A DNA stretch of 64,000 nucleotides from Sphingomonas sp. OK281 (GTDB lineage: Bacteria; Pseudomonadota; Alphaproteobacteria; Sphingomonadales; Sphingomonadaceae): assembly GCF_900115295.1 (NCBI RefSeq), contig NZ_FOVZ01000004.1, forward strand, positions 124,001 to 188,000. The letters run 5' to 3'. Positions 45,046-53,191 of the stretch are shown piece after piece. The stretch's first letter is position 1, and the number at the start of each line of letters is the position of its first letter. The position numbers and the translations under genes are program-made. A model generated the notes under the pieces. It worked only from the letters and a program-made list of their open reading frames with translations. It was not told the origin of the DNA and did no database searches.

Positions 45046-45164
45046 TGCCGTGTCCCCTGTCATAATAGCGGCCGGTCGAGCCGGTCCTTTCAAAACGTCA
45101 AAGCCGCCCCCCGGTGTGTACCGGAAGGCGGCCAAGACGCCGGCGCTGGTGTGCGCCTAGACGA

Positions 45165-45449
45165 TCAGCGGAGCTTTTCGCTGCCGTTGACCAGTGCATC
45201 CTTCTGCGCCTGCGGCATCGCCTGCGCGTTCACGTCGGCGTCGTCGATCGCGTCCGACTGGCGGTCGCCGTCCTTGCGGACTGCCTTGGCCTGGTCTTCG
45301 AGATTATCGGCAGTCGCTTCGAGTGCGTCGGCGCGGTTGTCCGCGGCCTTCTCGACCTGGCTGCCGAGCTTGTCGTCGCCCTTGCCGCCGCAAGCGGCGA
45401 GCGAGACGGCCATGGCGGCGAGCGTGACGGCGATGGAAAGCTTCTTCAT
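45165..45449 (-). CDS. Small lipoprotein, possible stress gene
   Basis: A 94-residue lipoprotein: signal peptide with the lipobox SLAAC (Cys at about residue 20), then a hydrophilic Asp/Ala/Lys-rich helix (KADDNRADALEATADNLEDQAKAV-like spacing) resembling helical envelope spacers. No domain is recognised. A candidate EcfG-type promoter lies 34 bases upstream, which would fit an envelope-stress or general-stress role. Confidence 0.8.
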   Translation of the reverse strand: MKKLSIAVTLAAMAVSLAACGGKGDDKLGSQVEKAADNRADALEATADNLEDQAKAVRKDGDRQSDAIDDADVNAQAMPQAQKDALVNGSEKLR

Positions 45450-45482
45450 GGGGATAGTCCGTTCTGGTTACGATGCGGTGGC

Positions 45483-45508
45483 AACCGTCACGCGGGCGTA
45501 ACGGTTCC
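45483..45508 (-). promoter_or_regulatory. Candidate EcfG-type promoter of the small lipoprotein
   Basis: On the minus strand GGAAC (45508-45504) is followed after 16 bases by CGGTT (45487-45483), close to the GGAAC-N16/17-CGTT pattern of the alphaproteobacterial general stress sigma factor. The start codon is at 45449, about 30 bases further. The -10 part is imperfect. Confidence 0.35.
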
Positions 45509-45590
45509 GCTATCCCCTTGCGCAACCTTGCGAATATCGATTTCGTCGCAACCTGTGGTCAACGGGTAACACTCGATCGCGCAATGATGC

Positions 45591-46220
45591 TCAGGCTTTG
45601 GCATGCTCAATCAACAAAGGCGCCTTGCTCGCCACCGCCGTCTCGACCACGGGCGCGACCCGGTCGAACACCGCACTAACAAGCGCTTCGGCGATCCAGC
45701 CGACCGCAGCACCGACGACGAGATCGGAGAGGTAATGCTTGCCGTTCACCGGTTGCGCCGCCGCGACTGCGCCGGAGATCAGCGCCGCCGGACCGCCAGC
45801 GCCACTGATATCGCGCGATGCGGCACGCGCGACCGCAACTGCGCCAGCGGTGTGGCCCGAAGGGAACGACGTCTGGTCGTGATCGTCGCTCTTGCCCGGC
45901 TCGAACCGCGCCTTGCCGTCCTCGATCGCCTTTTCGGGGCGCGTACGGTCGACCGACGCCTTGATCGCGGACTTGACGAAGGTCGCCGCCGCATGCGCCG
46001 CCAGCATCCGTACACCGCCACGGATCACGTCCGGCCTGCGCGCGATCAGGCCGATCACGACCGTGCCGATCGACGTCGCCACCAGCTGAGGCTGGTCGCC
46101 GATCTCGGCGAGGAACCCGCTCGCCTTGACCAGCGGTTCGTCGCGGTGCTCGGCGGCCTTGTGCGTCGCCTTGCGGTCCGCCTTCTCGACGGCCTTTGCG
46201 GCGTCCTTGGTCTTGCCCAT
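45591..46220 (-). CDS. PAP2-family phosphatase
   Basis: A 209-residue membrane-associated phosphatase with the three PAP2 motifs: KASVDRTRP (about residues 88-96), PSGHT (about 120-124) and the C-terminal K-H-Y-L-S-D within NGKHYLSDLVVG (about residues 160-171), where the His and Asp complete the triad; the usual SR before it is altered. Three or four hydrophobic segments are visible. It may act on lipid phosphates or undecaprenyl pyrophosphate. It overlaps the upstream FNT gene by one base. Confidence 0.88.
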   Translation of the reverse strand: MGKTKDAAKAVEKADRKATHKAAEHRDEPLVKASGFLAEIGDQPQLVATSIGTVVIGLIARRPDVIRGGVRMLAAHAAATFVKSAIKASVDRTRPEKAIEDGKARFEPGKSDDHDQTSFPSGHTAGAVAVARAASRDISGAGGPAALISGAVAAAQPVNGKHYLSDLVVGAAVGWIAEALVSAVFDRVAPVVETAVASKAPLLIEHAKA

Positions 46221-47044
46221 CAGTTTTCGCCCTGTCCGTCCATTTCACCGCGCACCTGTGCATGCGCGAGCAAAGCGAACAACCCCGCACCGCCCAGCAA
46301 GTTGCCGAGGATCGCCGGCACCATCAGCCCGCCGAGCGCCCGAGCGATGCCGACCTTACCCGAAAACAGCAGCAGCCACGCCTCCACCGATCCGACGATC
46401 GAGTGGCTGAACGCGGCGATCGCGACGACATAGGTGATCGCGACGATCACGAGGAACGACTGTTCGCGCGCATTCGGCAGCGACCAGGCGAGGATCGCGA
46501 TCATGAACCCGGCCGGGACCGCGTTGACGAACGTCGCGCCCGGCGAGAGTTCGGTGATCGCCATCGACACCTCGATCATCGCGGTACGAAGCTCGCTGCC
46601 GCCGAGCAGGCCCGCCGCGATCATCCCGCCGGCCAGCGCCGTCCCGATGAGGTTAGCACCCAGTACCACACTCCAGAGCCTCAAGGTGCGCCGCAATGCC
46701 CAGCCCGACGGCTTGGTCACCAACGGCAGCATCGCGGTGATCGTGCTCTCCGTGAACAACTGCATCCGCCCGAGGATCACGACCAGGAACCCGATTGGAT
46801 AGCCAAGCGAGACGATAATCGTCCGCCACGGCGTATCCGGCAGCGCGTGGTGCAGCGCGCCTTCCGCGATCAGCGAACTGGCGATCGCCATGCCCGCGGC
46901 GAGCCCGGAGAAGAACAGCGACGACACCGGACGATCGAGCTCATCCTCACCCTCCTCGCGAACCGCCTTGTGCAGGTCCTGCGCATCGGCCGCCTTGAGA
47001 TCCTCGACGTCTTCGCCGGGCGAATTGGAAGTATTCTCGACCAT
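46220..47044 (-). CDS. Formate/nitrite transporter (FNT) family protein
   Basis: A 274-residue protein of the FocA/NirC channel family with an unusually long acidic N-terminal tail (about 40 residues), then six hydrophobic segments. Typical motifs: SGLAAGMAIASSLIAEG, TESTITAMLPLV, NLIGTALAGG, WSLPNAREQSFLVIVAITYVVAIAAFSHSIVGSVE. This long-tailed group is often of unknown substrate and in several genomes accompanies stress or acid-response genes. It shares one base with the PAP2 gene. Confidence 0.88.
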   Translation of the reverse strand: MVENTSNSPGEDVEDLKAADAQDLHKAVREEGEDELDRPVSSLFFSGLAAGMAIASSLIAEGALHHALPDTPWRTIIVSLGYPIGFLVVILGRMQLFTESTITAMLPLVTKPSGWALRRTLRLWSVVLGANLIGTALAGGMIAAGLLGGSELRTAMIEVSMAITELSPGATFVNAVPAGFMIAILAWSLPNAREQSFLVIVAITYVVAIAAFSHSIVGSVEAWLLLFSGKVGIARALGGLMVPAILGNLLGGAGLFALLAHAQVRGEMDGQGEN

Positions 47045-47109
47045 TACGAGCGTGCAACGGTTCGCGTCATGCTTTGCTCCGGCGCAATCGCCCGCTAGAG
47101 CGCGCGGCG

Positions 47110-47790
47110 ATGAACGATCCTTCTGTTATCCGCCGCCTCTATGGCCGTCGCCAGGGCCACAAGCTGCGCCTCGGCCAAGCCGCGCTCGTCGAGGAAACGC
47201 TCGCCGACCTGTCGGTGCCCGAGGAAGGGCCGATCGATGCGATGACGTTGTTCGGCGACAACCGCCCGCTGCACGTCGAGATCGGCTTCGGCGCGGGCGA
47301 GCATCTGGCGGGACAGGCCGCGATGAACCCTGACGTCGGCTTCATCGGCTGCGAGCCGTTCCTCAACGGCGTCGTCGGCGCGCTGGCGCACATCCGCGAT
47401 GGTGAGCTGACCAACGTGCGGCTGCACATGGGCGATGCGCTGGAGGTGATCGAGCGCCTGCCCGACGCGAGCCTCGACCGGCTGTACCTGCTGCACCCCG
47501 ATCCCTGGCGGAAGGCGCGCCATGCCAAGCGCCGCATGGTCAACCACGGCCCGCTCGACACGATCGCCGCCAAGCTCAAGCCCGGCGCGGAGTTCCGGCT
47601 CGGCACCGATGATCCGACCTATTGCCGCTGGTCGATGATGATCATGAACGCGCGTCGCGATTTCGAATGGCAGGCGAAGACGCCGCATGATTTCCTGACC
47701 CGCCCCGATGACTGGCCAGAGACGCGCTACGAGCGGAAAGCGCGGCGGCAGGGCCATGAGGTCTGGTATTACCGGTACCTGCGGATCTGA
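47110..47790 (+). CDS. trmB: tRNA (guanine46-N7)-methyltransferase
   Basis: A 226-residue SAM-dependent enzyme of standard length. Signatures: the SAM-binding strand HVEIGFGAGEHLAG (about residues 58-71), GCEPFLNGVVGAL, the catalytic and substrate region LHPDPWRKARHAKRRMV, and RLGTDDPTYCRWS. In related sphingomonads metK and trmB are neighbours; here a block of four genes on the other strand lies between them. The start at 47110 matches the MNDPSVIRRLYGRRQG N-terminus. Confidence 0.95.
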   Translation: MNDPSVIRRLYGRRQGHKLRLGQAALVEETLADLSVPEEGPIDAMTLFGDNRPLHVEIGFGAGEHLAGQAAMNPDVGFIGCEPFLNGVVGALAHIRDGELTNVRLHMGDALEVIERLPDASLDRLYLLHPDPWRKARHAKRRMVNHGPLDTIAAKLKPGAEFRLGTDDPTYCRWSMMIMNARRDFEWQAKTPHDFLTRPDDWPETRYERKARRQGHEVWYYRYLRI

Positions 47791-47869
47791 AGGAACCAGC
47801 GGACGACGATGCACCTAAGCGTGTCGCGTCCTATTCGACTGACACCCGGCTCCGCTGCGGGTAGTGCGC

Positions 47870-48139
47870 CTATCTGGGCGGGGGCATCCGGACGTGGATG
47901 TCCGCCGCCGACGGCACGATATGCTGGGACCGCGCCATCCTCAGCCAGCCGGCACGAACCATGAATAGGGCGATCGTCGCACCGACCGTCGCACCGATCG
48001 CCGCGAGACCTATCTCGATCTTGCGAAGCGTATCGCGGTTTCGGTCTTCGACGTTCCAGACACCTTCCCACTCGTCATCGGAACGAGGGTCGGCCCGTCC
48101 CTCGTCGAAATCAGTGTCGTAGTCGCTATGCCCGGTCAT
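47870..48139 (-). CDS. Small single-span membrane protein
   Basis: An 89-residue protein with an acidic N-terminal half (TDFDEGRADPRSDDEWEGVW), one hydrophobic helix (about residues 41-62, IEIGLAAIGATVGATIALFMV) and a short tail (HVRMPPPR). No family is recognised. It is convergent with trmB. The ATG is plausible, but there is no strong ribosome site, so it is less certain than its neighbours. Confidence 0.55.
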   Translation of the reverse strand: MTGHSDYDTDFDEGRADPRSDDEWEGVWNVEDRNRDTLRKIEIGLAAIGATVGATIALFMVRAGWLRMARSQHIVPSAADIHVRMPPPR

Positions 48140-48240
48140 CCGCAGTTCTGCCCTGCAATGGCGCGAAACCGTGTCATCCGGTCATTCCCTGCCGTCCGTT
48201 GCGGGACGTCCGTTCGCGCGTTTTTCGTCATATCGGATGT

Positions 48241-48275
48241 CGCGGCGGCGGAGGCCTTGGCCATCCACCGCCGCG
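48241..48275 (-). terminator. Hairpin downstream of csbD, possible terminator
   Basis: CGCGGCGG (48241-48248) and CCGCCGCG (48268-48275) flank an inner GGCCTTGGCC-type pair. It is positioned seven bases after the csbD stop in the transcript. No T-run follows, so it may be a weak or Rho-assisted terminator. Confidence 0.35.
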
Positions 48276-48281
48276 TACGGC

Positions 48282-48566
48282 TTACTTGCCGCGGAGCGTG
48301 TTGATCAGCGCGATGCCGAGGACGCCGGCAACCGCTGCTGCGGTGAACGGGCGCTCCTTCGAGAACTGGCGCACGTAATCGACCAGCGGGCGGATGTTCT
48401 CTTCGACGACGTCCTTGGCCTGGCCGACGGTCTTCTGGACGGTGCCGCCCAGCTGATCCGCGACGCCTTCGCTCTTCAGCGACGTGTCGCCGGTTGCGTT
48501 GCCGAGTGCTTCCTTGGCCTTGCCGCCGAAATCGGTTGCTGCGCCTGCGAGGGTATCGGTGTTCAT
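48282..48566 (-). CDS. CsbD-like stress protein
   Basis: A 94-residue protein with the CsbD repeat pattern (LAGAATDFGGKAKEALGNATGD, SEGVADQLGGTVQKTVGQAKDVV) and a C-terminal hydrophobic helix (residues 74-90). CsbD-type proteins are abundant general-stress proteins without a known enzyme activity. A candidate EcfG-type promoter lies about 110 bases upstream. Confidence 0.88.
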   Translation of the reverse strand: MNTDTLAGAATDFGGKAKEALGNATGDTSLKSEGVADQLGGTVQKTVGQAKDVVEENIRPLVDYVRQFSKERPFTAAAVAGVLGIALINTLRGK

Positions 48567-48676
48567 GAAAAGTCTCCTGTGTTAGTGTTAGAATTGAGAG
48601 TTGGGCCGCTTCGATCAGAGACGGGGGTCAGAGACGATGCGTGTCGGTAACGTCGCGGACGTCGTTACGATCCTCG

Positions 48677-48701
48677 AACGAACCGGATTGTTGACGGTTC
48701 A
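48677..48701 (-). promoter_or_regulatory. Candidate EcfG-type promoter of the csbD-like gene
   Basis: On the minus strand TGAAC (48701-48697) and CGTT (48680-48677) are separated by 16 bases, near the GGAAC-N16/17-CGTT consensus of general stress promoters in alphaproteobacteria. csbD-like genes are typical members of that regulon. Confidence 0.4.
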
Positions 48702-48721
48702 CCGCGTCCGGACCGTCCGGA

Positions 48722-49087
48722 TCACAGCGGCGATGCGGGATCGGTCAGGATACCGCAGGCAGCGGCCGCCTTGCCGACTTCGAGCGGCACCTTGGGATCC
48801 TTGACCTTACCCGACACCCGGATGAAATCGCCCACGGTCAACCGGCCAGGCGTCGTATCGCCTTCGCGCGAAGCCTTGGCCGCGCGACCGAGTTGCTGGA
48901 GCTGGCCCAGCGACAGGTTCGCTTCGAGCCGGTCGCCGACGCACTGCGACTGGGTCGGCTGGAATCCATACCCCTCGAGCGAGGTTGCGATCTTTGCCGA
49001 CGGATTGACGCACGCCGCGAGCGACAGTGCGCCGATGCCGACGGTGAGAAGCCCCGCGATGCGTGCAACGCTGCAATGCTGGATCAT
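48722..49087 (-). CDS. Small lipoprotein, unknown function
   Basis: A 121-residue protein with signal peptide and lipobox LAAC (Cys at about residue 26). Two further Cys (QSQCVGDRLE and AAACGIL) probably form a disulfide in the mature domain. The part RLEANLSLGQLQQLGRAAKAS looks helical. AGGGG precedes the ATG at 49087. No family is recognised beyond similarity to other sphingomonad hypothetical lipoproteins. Confidence 0.75.
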   Translation of the reverse strand: MIQHCSVARIAGLLTVGIGALSLAACVNPSAKIATSLEGYGFQPTQSQCVGDRLEANLSLGQLQQLGRAAKASREGDTTPGRLTVGDFIRVSGKVKDPKVPLEVGKAAAACGILTDPASPL

Positions 49088-49300
49088 GATGAACCCCTGT
49101 TTTCGGACGCCATGCAGTCTCCGTCCGATCGGACGCAAAACCCATATTTGCCAAACGCATAACCCGCCGTTGGCCCAATGGGTCCGCAGTATTATTGCAC
49201 CAGAATAGAGTGCTTTAGTACTAGTCGAGCTTATACCACGCGGGCAATGTCGACCTCATAGGATGCGTCACGCGCGACCATCCGCGGGGGTTACGTGTTG

Positions 49301-49651
49301 ATGGGGATGGACATCGATGACCGTGCTGCCGCTGTCGCCCGCTGGCTCGACCTGACGCGCACCATTTTGCCGGCAGTCGCACCTGCCCGCAGATGGCCAG
49401 TCAGGAACGATCACTGCTTCCAGCGCATCTTCCTCGACAATGCCTGCGAGGGCGTCTGGTACGATCATATCGCCGGACGACCTGCCTATGCCCATGCGCC
49501 TCGTGCCATCCTGGCGCGGGCGATCGCGTTGGCGGAAACGGTGCTGGCCGATGGGTCCTCGCTCGACATGCTCAACCGACGATCGCTGGCGTGGCGAAAG
49601 GCGCGGGCGGCCGCCGCACAACGGTCGAACGCGGATCAACCGACCGAGTAA
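49301..49651 (+). CDS. Conserved hypothetical protein (DHCFxRIxLDN type)
   Basis: A 116-residue cytosolic protein with a pattern I know from many sphingomonads, often called GCN5-related: RRWPVRNDHCFQRIFLDNACEGVWYDHI, then PAYAHAPRAILARAIALAE and LNRRSLAWR. It is too short and lacks the acetyl-CoA motif A of true GCN5 enzymes, so that name is doubtful. I chose the ATG at 49301; GTG 49295 or ATG 49307 are alternatives. Confidence 0.7.
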   Translation: MGMDIDDRAAAVARWLDLTRTILPAVAPARRWPVRNDHCFQRIFLDNACEGVWYDHIAGRPAYAHAPRAILARAIALAETVLADGSSLDMLNRRSLAWRKARAAAAQRSNADQPTE

Positions 49652-49751
49652 CGAACACTGTAACCTTCGGACATTTCGCGGACACGAGCCGACCTCAAGG
49701 GATCCGCCCGAGTGGAATACGGAAACCGCCACCAGCTCGGAGAATATAAAC

Positions 49752-52211
49752 GTGGGTAAAACTCTTCTGACGAGTGGCGTTTTCGCCTGCTCGTTATGTG
49801 CGATCGCGTCGCCGGCATTCGCGCAATCAACAGGGACCAAGGATTTCGAAGAGATCGTCGTCACCGGCAAGGCTGGCGAGCCTGCCGTCGGCGGCGTCGT
49901 GCTGCCCGCGACATCGAAGGCGAAGGTCGGCCTGAACGCCGAGTTCATCCAGCACGAGACGCCCGGCCAGTCGATCAACGACACGATCAACATGCTGCCC
50001 GGCGTCAGTTTTCAGAACAACGATCCCTATGGTTCGGCCGGCGGCACGCTCAGCATCCGCGGGTTCGACGGAAGCCGCGTCTCGCAGATGTGGGACGGTT
50101 TCCCGCTGAACGACACCGGGAGCTATGCGATCTATGCCAACCAGCAGCTCGATCCCGAACTGATCGGCCAAGTCACCGTCAGCCTCGGCTCGACCGACGT
50201 CGACAGCCCCAGCGCATCAGCGACCGGTTCGACGATCAACTACTCGACTCGCACCCCGTCCGAGGATTTCCACGTCCGCATGGCGGGATCCACGGGCGAC
50301 TATGACTTCTTCCGCGTGTTCGGCGCAGTCGATACCGGTGTGTTCACCCCATTCGGCACGCGCGCATTCTTCTCCGCGAGCAAATCGACCAACGACGTGG
50401 TGTTCACCGACGCCGGCAAGATCGACAAGACGCAGATCAACGCGAAGATCTATCAGCCGATCGGCAACAGCGGCGACTTCATCTCGGTTGCAGGGCACTA
50501 CAACCGCAACATCAACAATTTCTTCGGCTCCGTCCCGCTCAGCAACGTGGGCGCGAGCGTCGGCACCGGATCGGGCAACCGCTTTCCGCAAACCAGGGAC
50601 GAGCGGTTCTACGACGTGGCGAATTGCGTCAGCAGCGCGGGCGTCGCGTGCGGCGCCGGGGCGTACGACTATCGCTACAATCCATCCAAGACCGCCAACA
50701 TCCGCGTGAACTCCCGCTTCACGCTGACCGACAAGCTGACCTTCACCGCCGACGCCGCCTATTCCTATACGCTCGCCAATGGCGGCGGGACGGCGACCGC
50801 ATCGGAAGGCTTCGCGACGATCGGCGGCCATCAGGTCGCCGGCTATGTCGGCAGCACGCCCTATTTCGGCGGCGTCGACCTCAACGGCGACGGTGACACG
50901 AAGGACACCGTGCTGGTCAGCGCACCAAGCACGACCGAGACCAATCGCTATCTGCTCAATCTCGGGCTGCGCTACGACTTCAACGCCACGCAGACGGTCC
51001 GGGTCGGGTACAGCCTGGATTACGGGCGGCATCGCCAGACCGGCGAACTGACCACGATCGGTGCGAACAACCTGGCCTCGACGCCGTTCCCGAGCGAAGA
51101 GCCGTTACTCGATTCGACCGGTACCGCCCTGCAGAAGCGCGATCGCTTCTCCAAGGCGATCCTGAACCAGGCGTTCGGCGAATATCGTGGCCGGTTCTTC
51201 GATAGCAAGCTGACGCTGACCGCCGGTGTCCGCGCCCCGTTCTTCGAGCGCGACCTGACCAATTACTGCTTCACGACGACCGCGACCGGCGGGCTCATTT
51301 GTTCCGGGCAGAACGCCGCGACCGATGCGATCATCGCCGCCGCCAACCCGACCTACCAAGGGCCACAGCAGCGCAAATTCACGTATAACCGCGTCCTGCC
51401 AAGTGCCGGGCTGGTCTATCAGTTGACAGCGCCCCTGGCGGTGTTCGCGAACTATTCGAAGGGGATGCAGGTTCCCGGTACGGACAATCTCTACAACAGC
51501 TTCTATTATGCGGAGGGCACGACCGGTGCCGAAGGCGCCAAGCCCGAGACGACCGACAATTTCGATGCCGGGCTACGGTACCAGATGGGTCGCGTACAGG
51601 CACAGGCGTCGGGCTGGTACACGGTGTTCCATGACCGCCTCGCCTCGTCCTACGATCTCGAGACCAACACGACGATCTATCGCAACCTGGGCACGGTCCA
51701 CAAATACGGCGTGGACGGCAGCGTCAGCTATCGCCCGATCGACCTCGTGACGCTGTACGCGTTCGGATCCTACCTGAAGTCGAAGATCCTCGACGATGTC
51801 CAGGCCTCCGCGACGACGACCTATCTGACCGCCGGCAAGCGGGAAGCGGGCGCGCCGACCTACACGTTCGGCGGTCGCGTCGAAGGCAATGCGGGGCCGG
51901 TCCGAGTCGGCCTGGAGGCCAAGCGTACCGGCGAGCGCTACGTCAACGACCAGAACCTGCCCGTCGTGATCTCGGGCGTCCAGGTCTATGGTGCCAAGGC
52001 GCCAGCCTATACGCTGGTCAATCTCGATGCCCGCATCTCGCTCAAGCCGCTCGGTCTCGACGACCAGACGTTCCTCCAGCTGAACATCACCAACCTGTTC
52101 GACAAGCTCTATGTCGGCGGGTTCAGCGGGACGAGCGCCACCAACTCGCTCACCTATGCGCAGATCGGCGCACCGCGCGCCGTGTCCGCCACCTTCAACA
52201 TGGGCTTCTAA
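49752..52211 (+). CDS. TonB-dependent outer-membrane receptor
   Basis: An 819-residue receptor starting at GTG 49752, with GGAG nine bases upstream. Order: signal peptide (about residues 1-25, ending AFAQ), a TonB box-like EEIVVTG, the plug domain (SINDTINMLPGVSFQNND, then LSIRGFDGSRVSQMWDGFPLND), and a 22-stranded barrel ending with the aromatic FNMGF. No siderophore synthesis or uptake partner is next door, so the ligand is unknown. Its nearest plus-strand neighbour is the PYP operon, 600 bases downstream, with a small minus-strand gene between. Confidence 0.93.
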   Translation: MGKTLLTSGVFACSLCAIASPAFAQSTGTKDFEEIVVTGKAGEPAVGGVVLPATSKAKVGLNAEFIQHETPGQSINDTINMLPGVSFQNNDPYGSAGGTLSIRGFDGSRVSQMWDGFPLNDTGSYAIYANQQLDPELIGQVTVSLGSTDVDSPSASATGSTINYSTRTPSEDFHVRMAGSTGDYDFFRVFGAVDTGVFTPFGTRAFFSASKSTNDVVFTDAGKIDKTQINAKIYQPIGNSGDFISVAGHYNRNINNFFGSVPLSNVGASVGTGSGNRFPQTRDERFYDVANCVSSAGVACGAGAYDYRYNPSKTANIRVNSRFTLTDKLTFTADAAYSYTLANGGGTATASEGFATIGGHQVAGYVGSTPYFGGVDLNGDGDTKDTVLVSAPSTTETNRYLLNLGLRYDFNATQTVRVGYSLDYGRHRQTGELTTIGANNLASTPFPSEEPLLDSTGTALQKRDRFSKAILNQAFGEYRGRFFDSKLTLTAGVRAPFFERDLTNYCFTTTATGGLICSGQNAATDAIIAAANPTYQGPQQRKFTYNRVLPSAGLVYQLTAPLAVFANYSKGMQVPGTDNLYNSFYYAEGTTGAEGAKPETTDNFDAGLRYQMGRVQAQASGWYTVFHDRLASSYDLETNTTIYRNLGTVHKYGVDGSVSYRPIDLVTLYAFGSYLKSKILDDVQASATTTYLTAGKREAGAPTYTFGGRVEGNAGPVRVGLEAKRTGERYVNDQNLPVVISGVQVYGAKAPAYTLVNLDARISLKPLGLDDQTFLQLNITNLFDKLYVGGFSGTSATNSLTYAQIGAPRAVSATFNMGF

Positions 52212-52332
52212 CCACGGCCTCGTGAACGAAGCGGGGGATCGGCACGGCCGCATCCTCCGCTTCGGATCGCGACGATCGGTCCATTCGATACGCCCTAGCC
52301 GGCCAGGCACCCTCGGGGCCGCCCCTGTTCGT

Positions 52333-52536
52333 TCACGCTGCTGCGACGCCATCGGCATTGACGAGGTCCGGACCCACCAGCGTGCCGCGCAGACGCACGC
52401 GCTTTTCCACCAGATCGACCGGCGTGCGCTGCAACTCGAGCTGGTAGCGACCGCCATGATCCCGACGCAGATAGAAGGCGCCGCCGTCGCGGATCAGCGT
52501 ACCGGTCTCGTCGATCAAAGTCCCGATGATCGTCAT
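52333..52536 (-). CDS. DUF5818 small protein
   Basis: A 67-residue protein: MTIIGTLIDETGTLIRDGGAF, YQLELQRTPVDLVEKRVRLRGTLVGPDLVNADGVA. The beta-rich pattern, with TPVDLVEKRVRLRG, matches the small DUF5818 family common in sphingomonads. Function unknown. It is divergent from the PYP operon; the 276-base stretch between them probably holds both promoters. Confidence 0.78.
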   Translation of the reverse strand: MTIIGTLIDETGTLIRDGGAFYLRRDHGGRYQLELQRTPVDLVEKRVRLRGTLVGPDLVNADGVAAA

Positions 52537-52812
52537 ATGCGTTGATACTCCCCGTGGTCGAACCATGATCGACTGCCATCCGAGACGACGCACGTCGGCG
52601 AATTTCGGTCCCTCCAAAATTTTCGTGGCAGCCGGCGTGGTAGCTGATCGCACGCGCGCGACCCGGCACCAGCGTGGTTTCGTAAAAATCGTCCCGCACC
52701 GGGCACTTATCGTAGCCGATGACGGTCTTGGCGCGTTCTAAAACCCGGACGTCACTAGGTGATCTTTAATCATCCTTTGGCATAATCACCACGCCAAGGG
52801 AGGTTGCAGACC

Positions 52813-53181
52813 GTGTCGGTACCAGAAGCGATGTTTGAAACGATTACAACGGACTATCTCGAAACGATGCCCGCCGCGGACCGGGATGCACTCCCGTTCG
52901 GCGTCGTCGGCCTCGCGCCCGACACCGTCGTGGAGGTCTACAACGCGGCCGAGGCACGGATGGCCGGCCTGGACCAGGCTTCGGTGATCGGGGTGCCGTT
53001 TTTCGATGCGGTCGCGCAGTGCATGAACAACTTCATGGTCGCGCAGCGATTCGAGGACGAGGCGGAGATCGACGATATCATCCCGTATGTCCTGACGTTG
53101 CGGATGCGCCCCACCAAGGTTCGGCTGCGACTGCTGAAGACGGCCGGGACGGCACGCCGCTATGTGCTGATCGAACGCTAG
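52813..53181 (+). CDS. pyp: Photoactive yellow protein
   Basis: A 122-residue PAS-fold photoreceptor, close to the 125 residues of the Halorhodospira protein. AAGGGAGG lies nine bases upstream of the chosen GTG. Chromophore-site residues align one position further on: Tyr43 and Glu47 in VYNAAEAR (Y42 and E46) and Cys70 in VAQCMNNF (C69, which carries p-coumaric acid). The N-terminal cap holds LPFGVVGL; Met98 in LRMRPTKV matches M100. Positions equal to T50 and R52 are Ala51 and Leu53. In PYPs, light isomerises the coumaryl group and triggers partial unfolding that signals a partner. Downstream genes encode a PAS-GGDEF protein and a PYP-type coumarate-CoA ligase. Confidence 0.93.
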   Translation: MSVPEAMFETITTDYLETMPAADRDALPFGVVGLAPDTVVEVYNAAEARMAGLDQASVIGVPFFDAVAQCMNNFMVAQRFEDEAEIDDIIPYVLTLRMRPTKVRLRLLKTAGTARRYVLIER

Positions 53182-53191
53182 GACAGCAGCG

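Noticed and set aside
49301..49651. GCN5-type acetyltransferase
   Set aside because: The protein lacks the acetyl-CoA binding motif and is too short; the label is probably a propagated annotation.
52537..52812. A gene between the DUF5818 gene and the PYP operon
   Set aside because: No ORF with a ribosome site; the stretch is better explained as the divergent promoter region.
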